Shown: positions 22,601 to 34,593, numbered from the stretch's first letter. The stretch is DNA of 64,000 bases from Vigna angularis (GCF_016808095.1 NC_068972.1:25908289-25972288); one strand, 5' to 3'. A program made the numbers and translations. Notes: generated by a model not told the origin, from the sequence alone.

Positions 22601-25600
22601 GGTGGTTGTTGATAGACTTACAAAATATAGCCATTTCATTCCAGTAAAACATCCTTTTACTGCTAAGAGCATCGCTGAGATTTTTATCAGAGAGGTAGTT
22701 CGCTTACATGGGGTACCTAAATCAGTGGTAAGTGACAGAGATCCTACATTCATAAGTGCTTTTTGGAGGGAATTTTTCAGGCTACAGGGGACTAAGTTAA
22801 GGATGAGTTCAGCGTATCATCCACAAACCGATGGTCAAACAGAAGTAACCAATCGATGCCTAGAGACATACCTACGTTGTTTCATCACTGATCAACCGAA
22901 AGTGTGGATTAATTGGCTGCCGTGGGCAGAATTGTGGTTGAACACCACTTACCATGAATCTATAGGAACTACACCCTTTGAGGCGGTTTATGGGAGGCCT
23001 CCCCCAAGGATTATTCCAGTTGTAAGAGGAGAGGTGAAAGTAGAGGCAGTTCAGCGTGAATTAGTTGATAGAGATGAAGCTATTCGTCAGCTGAAGGGAC
23101 ACTTGGTGCGTTCCCAGGATCGTATGAAGGCACAAGCAAACAAACATCGAAAGGAGAGAAGTTTTGAGATAGGGGACATGGTGTTTCTCAAACTGAAACC
23201 TCACAGGCAACACTCGGTTATTTCGCGCATTAGTCCTAAGCTTAGTGCAAGGTACTACGGACCTTTTGAAGTCATTGAAAGGATCGGAGAGGTAGCTTAT
23301 CGGTTGCAGTTACCACCTAATTCAAAAATCCACCCTGTGTTTCATGTTTCGCTGCTCAAGAAGGCCATTGGGGAGTATAAAACAGCAGAAGGACTGCCCA
23401 CAGGGCTAGAAGAGGACCAATCAGAGGTATGGTTACCCCAGAAAGTGTTGGCTACTAGAAGCATACTCAAGGGGGGAGAAAGGGTTAACCAATGGTTGGT
23501 GCATTGGCTAGGAAAAACAGTAGAAGAAGCAACGTGGGAGGATGAGATGTCAATGAAGGTCCAATTTCCAACTTTTAGTCTTGAGGACAAGACTATCTTT
23601 CAAGAGGGCGGTATTGATACAGCCCAAATACCTGTTGGGCCACACAATATATTCGACAAAGAAACAAAAGAGCAAAAGAGGTGGGGACAAGTTTATAGCA
23701 GGAGAAAACAAAATAAAGAGGCTGAGGTGGACAAAATTAGATAGAGAGAGAGAATTGGAGGATCCTAGGAAGTTTTACCTTTTCGTTATTACCTTTATAT
23801 TGTTATTACCTTTATATTGTCAGGACAGTGTGTGTGGGGAGGGCATTGGGTTGTTGAATGAAATATAGATTGGAGAGTACCGTTTTGGTCTCTTAAGGAG
23901 CCTAGCTCTGGACAGTAGGTTATTCCTTCTGTTTTTGGCCTTTATTTCAATGAAACAGGATCTATGATCCTTTCTCATACTATCTTTTCCTCTTAGTTCA
24001 TTGCTTGTTCTGTGGTTTCCTAACAACGACCTTGATAATGATTGCGGGATATGATCTCATTACTCAAGGAAAATATAGCTCAACTGTACTTGGGTAGACT
24101 ATAAGATGTCATTTGCTCTACTCAACATCTTATTGCCAATAAGAATAATGCACCACGTCGTCGTTAGTACTCGCATTCTTTAGCATTCCTTGATGATTTA
24201 TGACTTACACTTATGCACTTTCCATGTTCAAATAGTGTCACATAATAAGGAAAATTCATTAAGTTTTACTTTAAACTAACTGTCATCGAGTCTTGTGGAT
24301 GAACTACTTAGTCATACAATATAGAAAATGAAAACGCGGCTTATTGTAAGAGGCATTTCAGCTTATAGTTGAAGATTTGTGATTAAATCACTTGTTCTTC
24401 CTAAGATTAGATTACTTTCTATAAGCTTTTAAAAGATCTTATCTTTGCAACTAATTACTGAAGCTTTGTTCCTTTTCAATAGTGGTTACGAACTAGAAAT
24501 GACGGAGGAAGAGGCCAAGGATTCTGAGGAAGAGGGTGAAGATTCTAAGCTGGGACAATCAGGTGGGAGAAATATACAACAAAGCTCCCTTGGTTCAAAA
24601 TTTGGGCATGCTGGAACTCATGGATTGTTGAAATCAGTAAAAGAGGCATCGAGCAACTTACCAGATTCTACTGGTCCACGGGTTTTGCCAAATTTCAATA
24701 ATGGTGAAGACTCTTTAACCATTCCCGGAAACAAGAGAAAATCTGATCAAGCCTCTAGCTTTTATAATGTTGATGACTCAAGGATACGCTATCAGACTCC
24801 TGATATTTCTAAATTACCTGACAAATATACAAACACCACTGAGTCTAAGAATGCTGATTTTCCAAAGGCACTTGGCTGCCAGGACCCTGGCAATACGGCA
24901 AATACTAAATCATCTGTTCAGCAGTCCGGTCTGCATGGTAACACTACGGAGTCTAAGAAGTTGATAAGTGAATTGACATCAACATCTGCAAGTGCAGCTG
25001 GAGTTGCACATTCAAATGAAAAGCTTAGAACCACAAGTTATTCTAGAAAGAACCAAAGTGAATTTTCTGTCCCAAGGATATTAGACGGAAGCTCCGGCAT
25101 AGAAGGCAACAAATGTGAAAACAGTAAGGTTGACGAGGCAATTGGGTTTATGAAATCTACCAGTTTTGAAATTTCTGGGAGAGGAAATGATTTTACTAAA
25201 GAGGATGAACCAATTAGTTTATTGTCTCAAAAGAGGATAAATGAACCTTCTTTTACGAAATTAAAATCAAGAAAGGTGTCTTCTGATGCAAAAGTCTCCA
25301 TCCAATCGGCAAATGGTAAACCTCAAGGATTAAAAGTGACGTCTCAGGTTGATGAGCCACCCAAAGCCGGTCCTAACACCAACTCACTGGCATTTGATGA
25401 GCATTTCTCAAGAAATCCCAGCCCAGAATCTGCACAGTGTGATAGTGTCTATCAGAATAGTCCACAGACAGCTATTCGGAGCTTAAGTGAGTCTAAAATT
25501 AGTGGCAAGCCTGATGTCACAAGTTCTGGAATGCGAGAAGTTGGTGGTAATGAAATCGGGCTGCATATTACCAAAAGTCTTGATTCTTCATCAAAGGGAA

Positions 25601-28191
25601 ACAAAATCTCACATAATGTGGAATCCGGTGGTTGTACTAACTTGGATTTAAGCAATGAAGAATGTAATAAACTGGTTAGAAAATCACCCACAAAGAAGTC
25701 AGTTGTCAAGGGAATTTCGGGTTCTAAACCTAGAGTAGGTGCCACTGCTACACATAAAAGATCACTTTCCTTGAATAAAACTAACCTTGGTGAAGGTGTA
25801 GCTTTATGCAGCGAAAGCGAAGAGATTTGTGATGCGAAGATGCATCAGGGTTGTCACCAAAACCGGGATATTAACAAAACGATGGAGCAAGATGCAGTAA
25901 GTAAAAATGCAAATGATGCTTCTGACAGAGCTGAGTTCTTGACGGATGAAACAGAGGCTCCAGATGATAAATATGAATTTGAGTTTGGAATGGCACTAAA
26001 TAAAGAATCAGTCCATGCTTCGGAAAAGCCGAATAGAGCAACAAAAGAGAAGTCAGAAGCAATTTTCCCTGCAACAAAATGTGAAGAGGCAAATCGTCCT
26101 AAGAGAGGCACAAATAAAGCAGAAATACAGAAAACGTCTTCGCTGTTAGTAAAGACTCAAGCAAGAGAATGTGCTGCTGGTAAAGCCAATGCCACAGTTA
26201 ATAAATACGCAGGCGATGCTGGTGACAGAACTGAGACTTTGGATGATGAAACCGAAGATCCAGATGACAAACTTAAAAATGTGTTAGGAGTGGCACCTGA
26301 AGAAGAATTGGTTCATCCTTCCAAAAAACGAGATAAATCCACTAAGGTTCACCCTTCAAGAAAACAAGATAAATCTACAGAAGAGAAGCCAGAAGCAATT
26401 TGTCCCGCGCCAAAATGTGACGAGGCAATGCCTCCTCAAGGTGTCACAAATAAAACCGAAAAACAGAAGCCATCTTCACTGGTAGTAAGGAAACGTCCTG
26501 CTGGTAAAGCCAAGGCCACAGTTGCCAAGCATTTATCGAAACCTAAAGTTGTAGTATCTACGGAGAAGATTCCTAATGAAACGGGGCACGAGGCAGAGAT
26601 AGAAACTGTGGAAGAAATGCCCTCTTCTGCTGATAAACGTGACAAGTCGGCCTTAGCAAGAAATAAGTCAGAGACTTTAGCTGAAGAAGAGAAGGAGAAT
26701 AGACCAATTGATTTAATGCAGGATCCTGTGAAGGGCAGAAGCAATGGCAAATCAACCAATAAATGTAATGTAAGGCGAACAAATATCAAGTCGACTAAAG
26801 TGGGGCCCATTCCATCTATATCAGAATCTAACACGAGAGTAAAAACTGAAGCGGCATATTTTATATTAAGCGGTCACCGTCTACAGAGAAAAGAGTTTGA
26901 GCAAGTAATCAAGCGCTTAAGTGGAAGGGTTTGCGGGGTTTCTTCTCACAAGTGGTCATATCAGGCGACACACTTCATAGCTCCAGACCCCTTACGCAGG
27001 ACTGAGAAATTCTTTGCCGCGGCTGCATCAGGAAGGTAAGGAATATCAGACAAACTAAAATAAAGTTCATATACAATGTCCCTGCTTAAACACGGTGTGT
27101 TCAAACCAAAGCAAGCCGGGAAGGAAATCTTTTATTGTTAGTATAACAATGTAGTTTGGCTTTCTTTGATTATAAATAAAAATTCAATCTTTTGGTGGAA
27201 TGCAGGTGGATTCTGAATACGGATTACCTAACTGCCAGCAGTCAGGAAGGAAGACTCTTGGCGGAGGAGCCGTATGAGTGGCACAGGAATGGTCTCAGTG
27301 AGGATGGAGCAATCAATATGGAGGCTCCGAGAAAGTGGCGGCTAGTTAAAGAAAAAACAGGTCATGGCGCCTTCTATGGAATGCGTATTGTTGTATACGG
27401 TGATTGCATTGCTCCGCCTTTGGTATGTTTTGTTTAATGTTCTTTTACTACTTGCCAATGCTACCCTGACTTTCATCCGAATTGTAATAGACTTTAGGGA
27501 TGGTCTCTATTTTTAATGCAGTTTTTGTTTGTATAATCAATCAATGAAAACGAGTTTCCAACCATTTCAACTGCGTTTTATTGACGATGACTTGTATTTC
27601 TGCTCCAACACAATTGTTTTACAGGATACTCTTAAACGTGTCATCAAAGCTGGCGATGGAACAATATTAGCGACTTCTCCTCCTTATACAAAATTCATTG
27701 GGACCGGAGTCGACTATGCTGTAGTTAGCCCTGGCATGCCACATGTTGATATCTGGGTCCAAGAGTTCTTAAAACATGAGATACCTTGTGTTGTAGCGGA
27801 CTATTTGGTTGAGTATGTTTGCAAGCCCGGGTTCTCCCTCGGGAAGCATGTGTTATACGGCTCTCATGTTTGGGCAGAGAAATCCTTTGATAAACTTAAA
27901 AGCAAAGCAGAAGAGATTGTTGCTCCTGAGGATTTGAGTAGTGATGATGATGATGATGATAATGATAATGATATAACTTGCCAAGTGTGTGGATCCCGCG
28001 ACAGAGGAGATGTAATGCTGATTTGTGGTGATGAAAGTGGTTCTGTTGGGTGTGGAGTGGGTACCCACATCGATTGCTGCGATCCTCCGCTAACAGACGT
28101 CCCTGAGGACGACTGGTTTTGTTCAAAATGCAGTACCACCCGAAACTCCTCAAACAATCCCACTAAAAGGAAAAAGAATGTTTTATCATAA
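16649..28191 (+). CDS. BRCT-domain and PHD-finger protein (At4g02110-like)
   Basis: Ten exons give an exact 3918-nt frame (1305 aa): 16649-16732, 16833-16922, 17008-17112, 17673-17774, 17872-17956, 18112-18181, 18314-18358, 24483-27035, 27206-27422, 27625-28191. All borders are GT/AG with matching phases. Exons 1-7 encode two N-terminal BRCT repeats (residues about 10-190; Trp landmarks in LWVDHS and HRWLEDC). Exon 8 (residues 194-1044) is a long Ser/Lys/Glu-rich, probably disordered linker with an internal 100-residue duplication. A second BRCT pair follows (about 982-1210; FILSGHRLQRKEF, RWILNTDYL), then an acidic run and a C4HC3 PHD finger (about 1234-1290; CQVCGSRDRGD, GTHIDCC, WFCSKC) and a basic tail KRKKN. 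BRCT repeats usually bind phosphoproteins and PHD fingers bind histone tails, so a nuclear DNA-damage or chromatin role is inferred. Length and order fit the Arabidopsis family. The start is the first of two adjacent ATGs. Intron 7 carries a 5.46-kb retrotransposon in the sense direction. Confidence 0.9.
18570..18979 (+). repeat. 5' long terminal repeat
   Basis: Starts TGATACAGCCC and ends CCTAACA. It contains a short internal direct repeat (TTATTACCTTTATATTG twice near 18740-18775). It aligns over its whole length with 23615-24025. Confidence 0.93.
18980..19019 (+). other. Presumed primer-binding region and short leader
   Basis: After the 5' LTR comes ATTCTGGTCCGACCTGCCAG. A PBS normally begins TGG plus the complement of a tRNA 3' end; here TGGTCCGACC starts 4 bases after the LTR. 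It is not the common initiator-Met type (TGGTATCAGAGC) and I could not name the tRNA. The leader is only about 40 bp before the first ATG. Confidence 0.4.
19020..23744 (+). pseudogene. Ty3/gypsy gag-pol polyprotein, one in-frame stop
   Basis: One frame of about 1574 codons begins ATG at 19020 and is broken only by TGA at 21207-21209, just after the RT block KLDLTSGYHQ...EKTTF. Domains in order (residues counted from 19020): coiled-coil-like lead; retrotrans_gag about 120-250; zinc knuckle CFKCGGPYGPNHQC about 357-373; aspartic protease DSGASHNF about 445; reverse transcriptase about 640-830 with FFDDILIY about 771; RNase H with ECDASG about 917; integrase with HH/CC finger from about 1107 (HASPQSGHFGF, CDTCQRQK) and DDE residues in LDFI, SDRDPTF and TEVTN; C-terminal chromodomain-like WLVHWLGKTVEEATWED about 1490-1520. 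The frame runs past the 3' LTR start at 23615, so the last 40-odd codons lie in LTR. The stop blocks a full polyprotein unless read through; other domains look intact. Confidence 0.92.
23600..23614 (+). other. Candidate polypurine tract before the 3' LTR
   Basis: The purine-rich AAGAGGGCGG lies immediately upstream of the 3' LTR, with GTAT between it and TGATAC. It contains one pyrimidine, so it is a weaker tract than usual. It overlaps the end of the polyprotein frame. Confidence 0.5.
23615..24025 (+). repeat. 3' long terminal repeat
   Basis: Full-length partner of the 5' LTR, with TGATACAGCCC start and CCTAACA end, followed at once by the ACGAC target duplication. Differences from the 5' LTR are scattered point changes plus a change in a T-rich run (near 23928). 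Confidence 0.93.
25912..26529 (+). repeat. Intragenic tandem duplication in BRCT/PHD exon 8
   Basis: Two diverged copies of about 100 codons: about 25912-26205 and about 26208-26529. Shared landmarks in order are D-E-T-E-x-P-D-D-K, HxS-K-K/P, EKxEAIxPAxKC-x-EA, TNKxExQKxSSL and AGKAxATV-x-K. The second copy has an extra 12-residue repeat (HPSKKRDKSTK / HPSRKQDKSTE). It lies in the disordered linker before the second BRCT pair. Confidence 0.8.
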
Positions 28192-31100
28192 GCTAAGACC
28201 AAGTGATTGTTTTACCTTTGTACCTTCCTTTCTATGTCTTTAGTTGTCATCTACACAACAATAATGCTAATGTATAATCATTTGTAATTAACAAAATTAA
28301 CTTATTTCAAACATGTTTTTATCGACTTGGGGTTGAATGGCAAGAGGTTCTAACCAGTCAAAGTGTTACATATTCTGAACATAGTTTGTGTAAAAACGGT
28401 AATTTTTCTTTCTAATTAATTTTATTAGTAATTTTTCAAGATATTAAATTTTGAATTTAGATATTTTAATTTAGAAAAGGTACACAGTTTTACATGTAGC
28501 TACTATTGAAAAGTGTACGATAGTTCTCATATGCCATAAATAGTCATAATAATTGATTGATTAAAAACATGTTGAAGAGGATAAACTGGATCTTTTCAAT
28601 ATACAAAGTACATGAACGAAAGATGAAAAAGTAAGTTGAAAGTTTCTTACCAGTATTTGGGAAAGTAATTTGTTAAAATAGTTAACAAAATACGGATTTT
28701 TTTTTCTCACATAGCATAATTTTTTTTATTTACCACAGTACACAGTAACCAATATTTACACAATCAAATTCTGAATTTTATTTCAATAATTTTCACAAAA
28801 AGTATATTAAAATTTAGTTTTGAAAAACCGAAATCTAATTTTATCAAAGATTTAAACAGTTTTCGAAAATAGTTGAAAACGTTTTTTGACCGTTGAAAGC
28901 TAAAATAATTTTCAAAAACCAGTGAAAATTATGTTAACAATTTTCGAAAATTGTATTAACGCTCGAAAATCGTTTACCACATTTTAAAAATTTTAATTTT
29001 TAATTTAAATATTAATAAATAATTCATTTCTTTTAATATTTTAATATAATTTTTTAAATTTAATAAATGTTTTAAATTACTTTTATAAAATTTAAAAAAT
29101 ATTTTAATAATATTAAAATAAACTAAATATTTTTAAATTTTATAATAAAATAATTTAAAATTATTTATAAATTCAAAAAAATTATATTAAAATATTAAAA
29201 TAACATAATCATTTATCAAAATTTAAATTAAAAAACAAAATTTAAAAAGATATGTTAAACGGTTTTCTTTAACATTTTTTTAAAATTCTATTTTTAAATT
29301 AAAATTAATAAATAACTAATTTATTTTAATATGTTAAAATTAATAAATAACTAATTTCTTCCGTAATTTTTACATTATTATTATTATTATTATTAATTTC
29401 ATAATAATTTATAAAATAATAAAATATGAAAAATAAACTAAATAATTTTAAATTTCATATAAAAATAATTTCAAAATTTTGTTAAATTCCAAAAAACTTA
29501 CAGTAATATATTATAATAAAAAAAAAATCATATCTCAAAAATTAAAAAATATGTTAAACACCTAATTTTAAAAATATGTATTAAAATATTAAAATAAATT
29601 AAATATTTAATAAAATTAAAATTAAAAAATATGTTAAACGGTTTTTGAAATAAGTTAACATGTTAGGGTTTGACATAAATTTTTAAATTATACTTTTTAT
29701 TTAAAATTTTAATAAATAATTCATCTATCTTCATAATTTAATATAATTTTTTCAACTTAACAAATTTTTTAAATTATTTTTATTATAAAATTTAAAAATA
29801 TTAATTCATTTTAATATAATTTAATATATTTGATTACTTTAATAATTATTATGATAATTATAATTCTAATAGTAAAACTAAAAATGATAATAATAAAAAT
29901 AATAACATAAAATCTGATTTAATATATTTTAACAAACTAAATTATATTAAAATAATAAAATAATTTTATTATTTATTAAATTTAAATTAAAAAATAAAAT
30001 TTGAAAAAATAACATATGTTAACAGTTTTTGAAAACATTCAACAGATTTTTTAAAATTTTATTTTAAAATTTAAAATAATAATAAATATATTATTTTAAT
30101 ACTTTAATAAGATTTAGTATGTTAAAATATATTATTATTTTTATTATTATTTTAATTACATTATAATATTAAAACAATAAAATATATTAAATTTTATTAA
30201 AATAAATTAAATATTTTGAAATTTTATAATAAAAGGATTTTAAATAAATTTCAATTCAAAAAATTATATTAAAATAAATGAATTAAAATTAATATTATCA
30301 AATGTGTTGTGACCATCTTACAAACGATGATTGATTTTCGTGATGTGAGGAAATAATAACCTGTGGCCATACTAACAAGGAAATATAGATAGCTCGTGAG
30401 GCGTCCGAAGAACATGCCCTTAACAATTGAGGAGGTCGCAATGTATGCAACAAACGTTTATTTGCATCTAGTTAGCAACATGTTTATTTGATGATATCTT
30501 GACTTATGTTAATTTACATGTAATACTAGCGTTTGAATTATGTCTTATGTTGTTTTGAACTTCAAATTAATGTTTGAAATTAAAGAACCTCGTATTTATT
30601 ATTTTCATTTATATAATTTGTTTATATAATATAAATATTAGAGTTGATGCAAGTCTACATAACTAGTATTCACGCCTTTGCAACCTCCTAAGATAAAAAG
30701 ATGGTCATGCCCGAACCTCTGAGTAACAATGGGTAGACGATATGATATCCACCATCAGTAAAGGACAACCTTCTTATAAGTGAACGTGTAAAGATAAAAT
30801 TATTAAATGGAAATTACTTTATACTGGTACAAAATACTAATAATTTACTTGCATAAAATGAGAACCGTGAACATGTCCTATACTTATTAGTCGATATTAT
30901 CTTATATTAGAAGGTGGTCTACTACATAGTGAGAAGAGTGTATTATTTTGAACCGATGACAAACAAACTAGATGACATTTGTTGATTAGCAATAGCGTAA
31001 TCCATGTATGGTATAATCATCCATTTATTTATATTAGCATGTAATTAATGAAACAAATTGTTATGAAAGAAAAAGGTAAGACATAATAAGTAAAGTATAA

Positions 31101-31430
31101 AGTATAGCAACACGTACCCTTAATTTTGAGTCGACTAGGAAATACTTCATTGGTTCTTCTAATCGATCATAACTTCCTATTAATCTTGCATATTTATCAT
31201 GTCATTGACTAAATCAAGATCTTGCATCAAATTTAGCTTTAGATGATATGTCTTTTTTGATGAAGAATTATCATGTCTTGAATGCAAAACGTCTATTGAT
31301 AAATTTGATAAAAACACTCACTTTCTTACATTTTCCTAATTCCATCAATATCTCCTGATATAAATTATTTTATAAAATAAAAATAAAAATTAATAGTAAA
31401 GTAACACACATTTACATTTATTTGACACAT
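28192..31430. other. AT-rich intergenic DNA, no supported gene
   Basis: 28192-28320 is probable 3' UTR. From 28770 to about 30290 the sequence is extremely AT-rich and made of degenerate repeated phrases (for example ATATGTTAAACGGTTTT near 29250 and 29635, variants near 29560 and 30010), possibly matrix-attachment-like or decayed MITE DNA. 30300-31430 is less repetitive but shows no coding segment I can support. Confidence 0.5.
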
Positions 31431-31555
31431 ACTATAAGAATAAATTGGTCATAAAAATATAAATTTTTATATATTTTTAAAATATAAAAAAATAAAAAAG
31501 AAGATATTATTAAATAAATGTAAAAAATATTATTTGATATATACTATAAAAATAA

Positions 31556-34018
31556 TGTAACATCCGAAAATATATAGTGTAAACTATATAAATAGTAGTC
31601 AGCATTATAATATGATAGAACAGTTAAAGACTTGCAGATAAAGAGTTAATCTTACAGTCCATCCACAATGACTATAAAATTTGAAACTTTATATACAATA
31701 GAGTATTTCAAATCTATACAAAACAACTCAGAAATCCTAACTAAACTAAACAGCAGCGTCATCACCCTCCAAGGCCTGCTCTAGGGGCACCTCGTCTACC
31801 TCTGCTCACATCCAAATGGATGATCATCGCAAAAGAAAACACCACATGAACAACATACAAACACAAGTAGAAGGGTGAGCTAAATATACAAAGATCATAC
31901 AATAATAATAGCCTAAAACATGCAAAGTTCATTCAAAACAAAGTATACTAGATCACACATCCTAATATATTATATTCTAGACTTGACTCGTTTGGACTTA
32001 GAATGATTGTCGAGCTATGGCGGGTCATGCACTCGTGGTGACCTCTACTGCTTTGCAAAGTCGTTGCCAATGGGTTTCACCCTACCACACTTACGAGGTT
32101 AGTCTCTTCCGGGCCTTGAGGCATACTGGAAGCCATCAAGACTAAGACCTCCTGCTACTCCTCACGACATGGTTCAATCCTCTCTACTTGAGAATGAAAG
32201 ACCATTGGAGTTTCAGGATAACCATCAAGGCTGAGCTCCTGCATTCATTCTAAACAACTTGGAATCTCACCAAGAGATTCTACAATGAATCTTATATTCA
32301 CCCCTTTGAATCACATACTTTTATTTGTAATTGAACCCACAATACTTCTCAATTATATACAAACATCCACCTTCAAACATAATTCACAATACATACCACA
32401 AGTAATTTAATCAAACTCAATACAAAGTAATAAAGAGTAAATTGTTCCAGACCTTACGCTCCGCGCACCCAACTTGCAAGGCAAAATCAGGAGTCCCTCG
32501 CACAGCGACTTGTCTCGCTATTCGAATTAACTCGCAGAGGTACCAGACCTCAACCTCTAGCATAACGCCCCAGGTTGCTATGCAAGAACCCAGACAGAGA
32601 CCAACCTTCCCAAACCACTCGCTATGCTTCCTTTTTCGCTATTCGAATAAAATTAGAAATAACTCCAGACCCCAACCAGGCGCATAGCGCCCTGATTCGC
32701 CATGCGAACCACTAGACAGAGAGCAACCCTCTCCAACCATTCGCACAACACTCAAACTCGTTGTGCGAATGTTCAGACAGAGAACAACCTCTCAAGTCAT
32801 TCGCACAGCGCACCAACTCGCTGTACGAATGCCCTTGGTAGAGAGCAGCTCGCCATAGCGACTCGCTATGCGAAACTATTCGCACAACGAGTCTGCATAA
32901 TCTGCAGAACGAAATTCTGCAGATTTATGCAACTCAACCACAACATACCAATTCTAACTAATTTTCCCAACTTCTAACACCCATAAATTGTATTTTATAC
33001 CTAATTAGACTTATATAAGTGATTCTAAACCTTTCTACTATCAATCTAAAGTAATTAAGACTCAATTCCTACTCTAAAACTCTAAATTCAATAACTTAAG
33101 GACCCAACTTCAATTCTACCACTTTTCACCTATTTCTGACTATTTTGATGACTCTAACAAGTCACAATAAACCTACCTAGACTCCCCCAAACGACCAAAA
33201 GAGCCCTTGACCTATAACTCTCAAATTCACTACCTCACTTCCTCTAAAAATGCCCCCCAAAACCATAATTCACTTAACCATCTACCTAATAACTATCATA
33301 ACAGTTTTAACATCTCTAATAACTCAATTACAACAATATATCTTATCCAAATCAATTCACAAACATCAATTCACAGTTTTACATTTAGACATTCACATAC
33401 ATCCAATTCAATCCACTCCAAAAATACAAATTATGCTATAAACAACAGAATAACACATAACTCAGCATATACACATCTTATACAATAATTTAAAAACAGT
33501 ATCTAACTCTCCTTACCTCAAAGATAACTGCCCAGCTCACAAGATTACTCCCACAGTACCTTGCACTGCAAGGAAACTCGACAGAACCTACAAATCACCA
33601 ATTGGTGATCAAGAACAGCTCTTAGAGCTAGAATTGGACAGAGAATTGAAGAGGAACAACACAAGGTACATGCAACCAGCAGAATTGCATGATCTAGGTT
33701 CCAAAACAGTGGAGAAAAGGGAAGAACAACTTACTACTAGAAATCCAGAAATTGATCGGTCAATTATGTAGCCCTCTACACCGTGGACGTCTGGGCAGCT
33801 TCTGATCGTCAATCCAGCAACTCAGTTGAGAGAAATCCTAGAGAGAATGCAGAGAAGAAATAAAGAACGGAGATTTTAGAGAGATGAAGTGTTTTAGATA
33901 ATGAACCGAGCTTTAAAAAGTTCTATTTATTTTATAAGATTATTTTTAAAGTAAAAAACTCGTCTCATTATTTTAGTACACATATCTATTCTAATACTCT
34001 ATTTTCTAAGTTCTTACA
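31556..34018 (-). mobile_element. Solo LTR (2463 bp) of a Ty3/gypsy-like element
   Basis: Starts TGTAACATCC and ends GTTCTTACA, an inverted-repeat-like TG...CA pair, and is flanked by AATAA on both sides (31551-31555 and 34019-34023). There is no second LTR or coding core, so it is a solo LTR left by recombination. Orientation is probably minus: read that way, a TATAAAATAAATAG box (about 33945) is followed by a CT-rich leader (about 33870-33830). The family is probably Tekay/Del-like from the TGTAACATCC start and length, but this is unverified. An array of short palindromes related to TTCGCTATGCGAA fills 32450-32900. Confidence 0.8.
32450..32900. repeat. Array of TTCGCTATGCGAA-like palindromic motifs
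   Basis: Variants include TCGCTATTCGAA (twice), TTCGCCATGCGAA, TCGTTGTGCGAATG, TCGCACAGCG (several), CTCGCTGTACGAATG, and a pair at the end (CGCCATAGCGACTCG then CTATGCGAAAC). The shared pattern is TCGC-N3/4-GCGA. Spacing is irregular. It lies in the middle of the solo LTR, and is much more GC-rich than its surroundings. Confidence 0.75.
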
Positions 34019-34593
34019 AATAAAATGATAAAAAAATATAAATTTTTATATTTTAAAAAAAAAATATTATTAAATAAATGTAAAAAATTTATGTAGGTTA
34101 AAATATTATTTCTAAAAAAAATAAAAAAAATTCCTTAAGTCCACAGTTTACCACCCTCAACCATCAGAGATTGAATAAACAACTTTATGGATCAATTAGT
34201 TTCACCGTCTATTATTATAATATATTAAAAATTAGATTTTAAATCTAATTTAATTTTATAAAATTAATTTATAAAATATATACTGTATTTTGATGATCTT
34301 TTTAATAGAAATTTTTGTTAACGTAATACAAAATTTATCAAGTGACTCATTTGAAAGTATTCTCCATGCATAAATACTCATTAGTTGATAATTTAGTTTA
34401 TAGTTAGAAATCTCAGACCCCAAATCTCCCAACGACTGCATTGGTTAAGTGACATACGAATTAGATCTACTTGCCGCCACAAACGTTTTTCATATGTGGC
34501 TTCCAAAGAAGACCTATTCTCCCTACACCTCATGGTCTTCCTCCTGCACTTCCAAAACATATTTTAATTCCAATGATATCCTTCACAGAGAAA

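Larger units (their letters stand above)
18570..24025 (+). mobile_element. Near-intact Ty3/gypsy chromovirus LTR retrotransposon
   Basis: A 5456-bp element with TG...CA ends, direct LTRs of 410 and 411 bp, and flanking 5-bp duplications ACGAC (18565-18569 and 24026-24030). Between the LTRs is one gag-pol reading frame ending in a chromodomain-like region, the hallmark of chromoviruses. Small size and short LTRs suggest the Reina-type clade, but that needs a tree. The two LTRs differ by about nine substitutions and one 1-bp indel (about 2.2%), implying a recent insertion. A single in-frame stop interrupts pol. The element lies sense-strand inside intron 7 of the BRCT gene, so its LTR signals could affect host transcripts. 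Confidence 0.93.
18359..24482 (+). other. Intron 7 of the BRCT/PHD gene, enlarged by a retrotransposon
   Basis: The intron starts GTTAGG after exon 7 and ends CAATAG before exon 8. Removing the 5456-bp element and one 5-bp target duplication leaves an ancestral intron of about 663 bp. The exon phase (2 in, 1 out) joins to read S-G-Y-E-L-E across the junction, supporting both splice sites. Confidence 0.85.
31430..34110. repeat. Tandem duplication of about 115 bp, split by a solo LTR
   Basis: 31430-31540 and the DNA reconstructed across the LTR insertion (31541-31555 plus 34024-34110) share ACTATAARAATAA, ATAAATTTTTATAT and ATATTATTAAATAAATGTAA in the same order. The solo LTR sits near the start of the second copy. 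Confidence 0.6.

Noticed and set aside
27853..28202. Minus-strand frames under the last BRCT/PHD exon
   Set aside because: They are antisense shadows of the acidic run and the PHD finger coding sequence.
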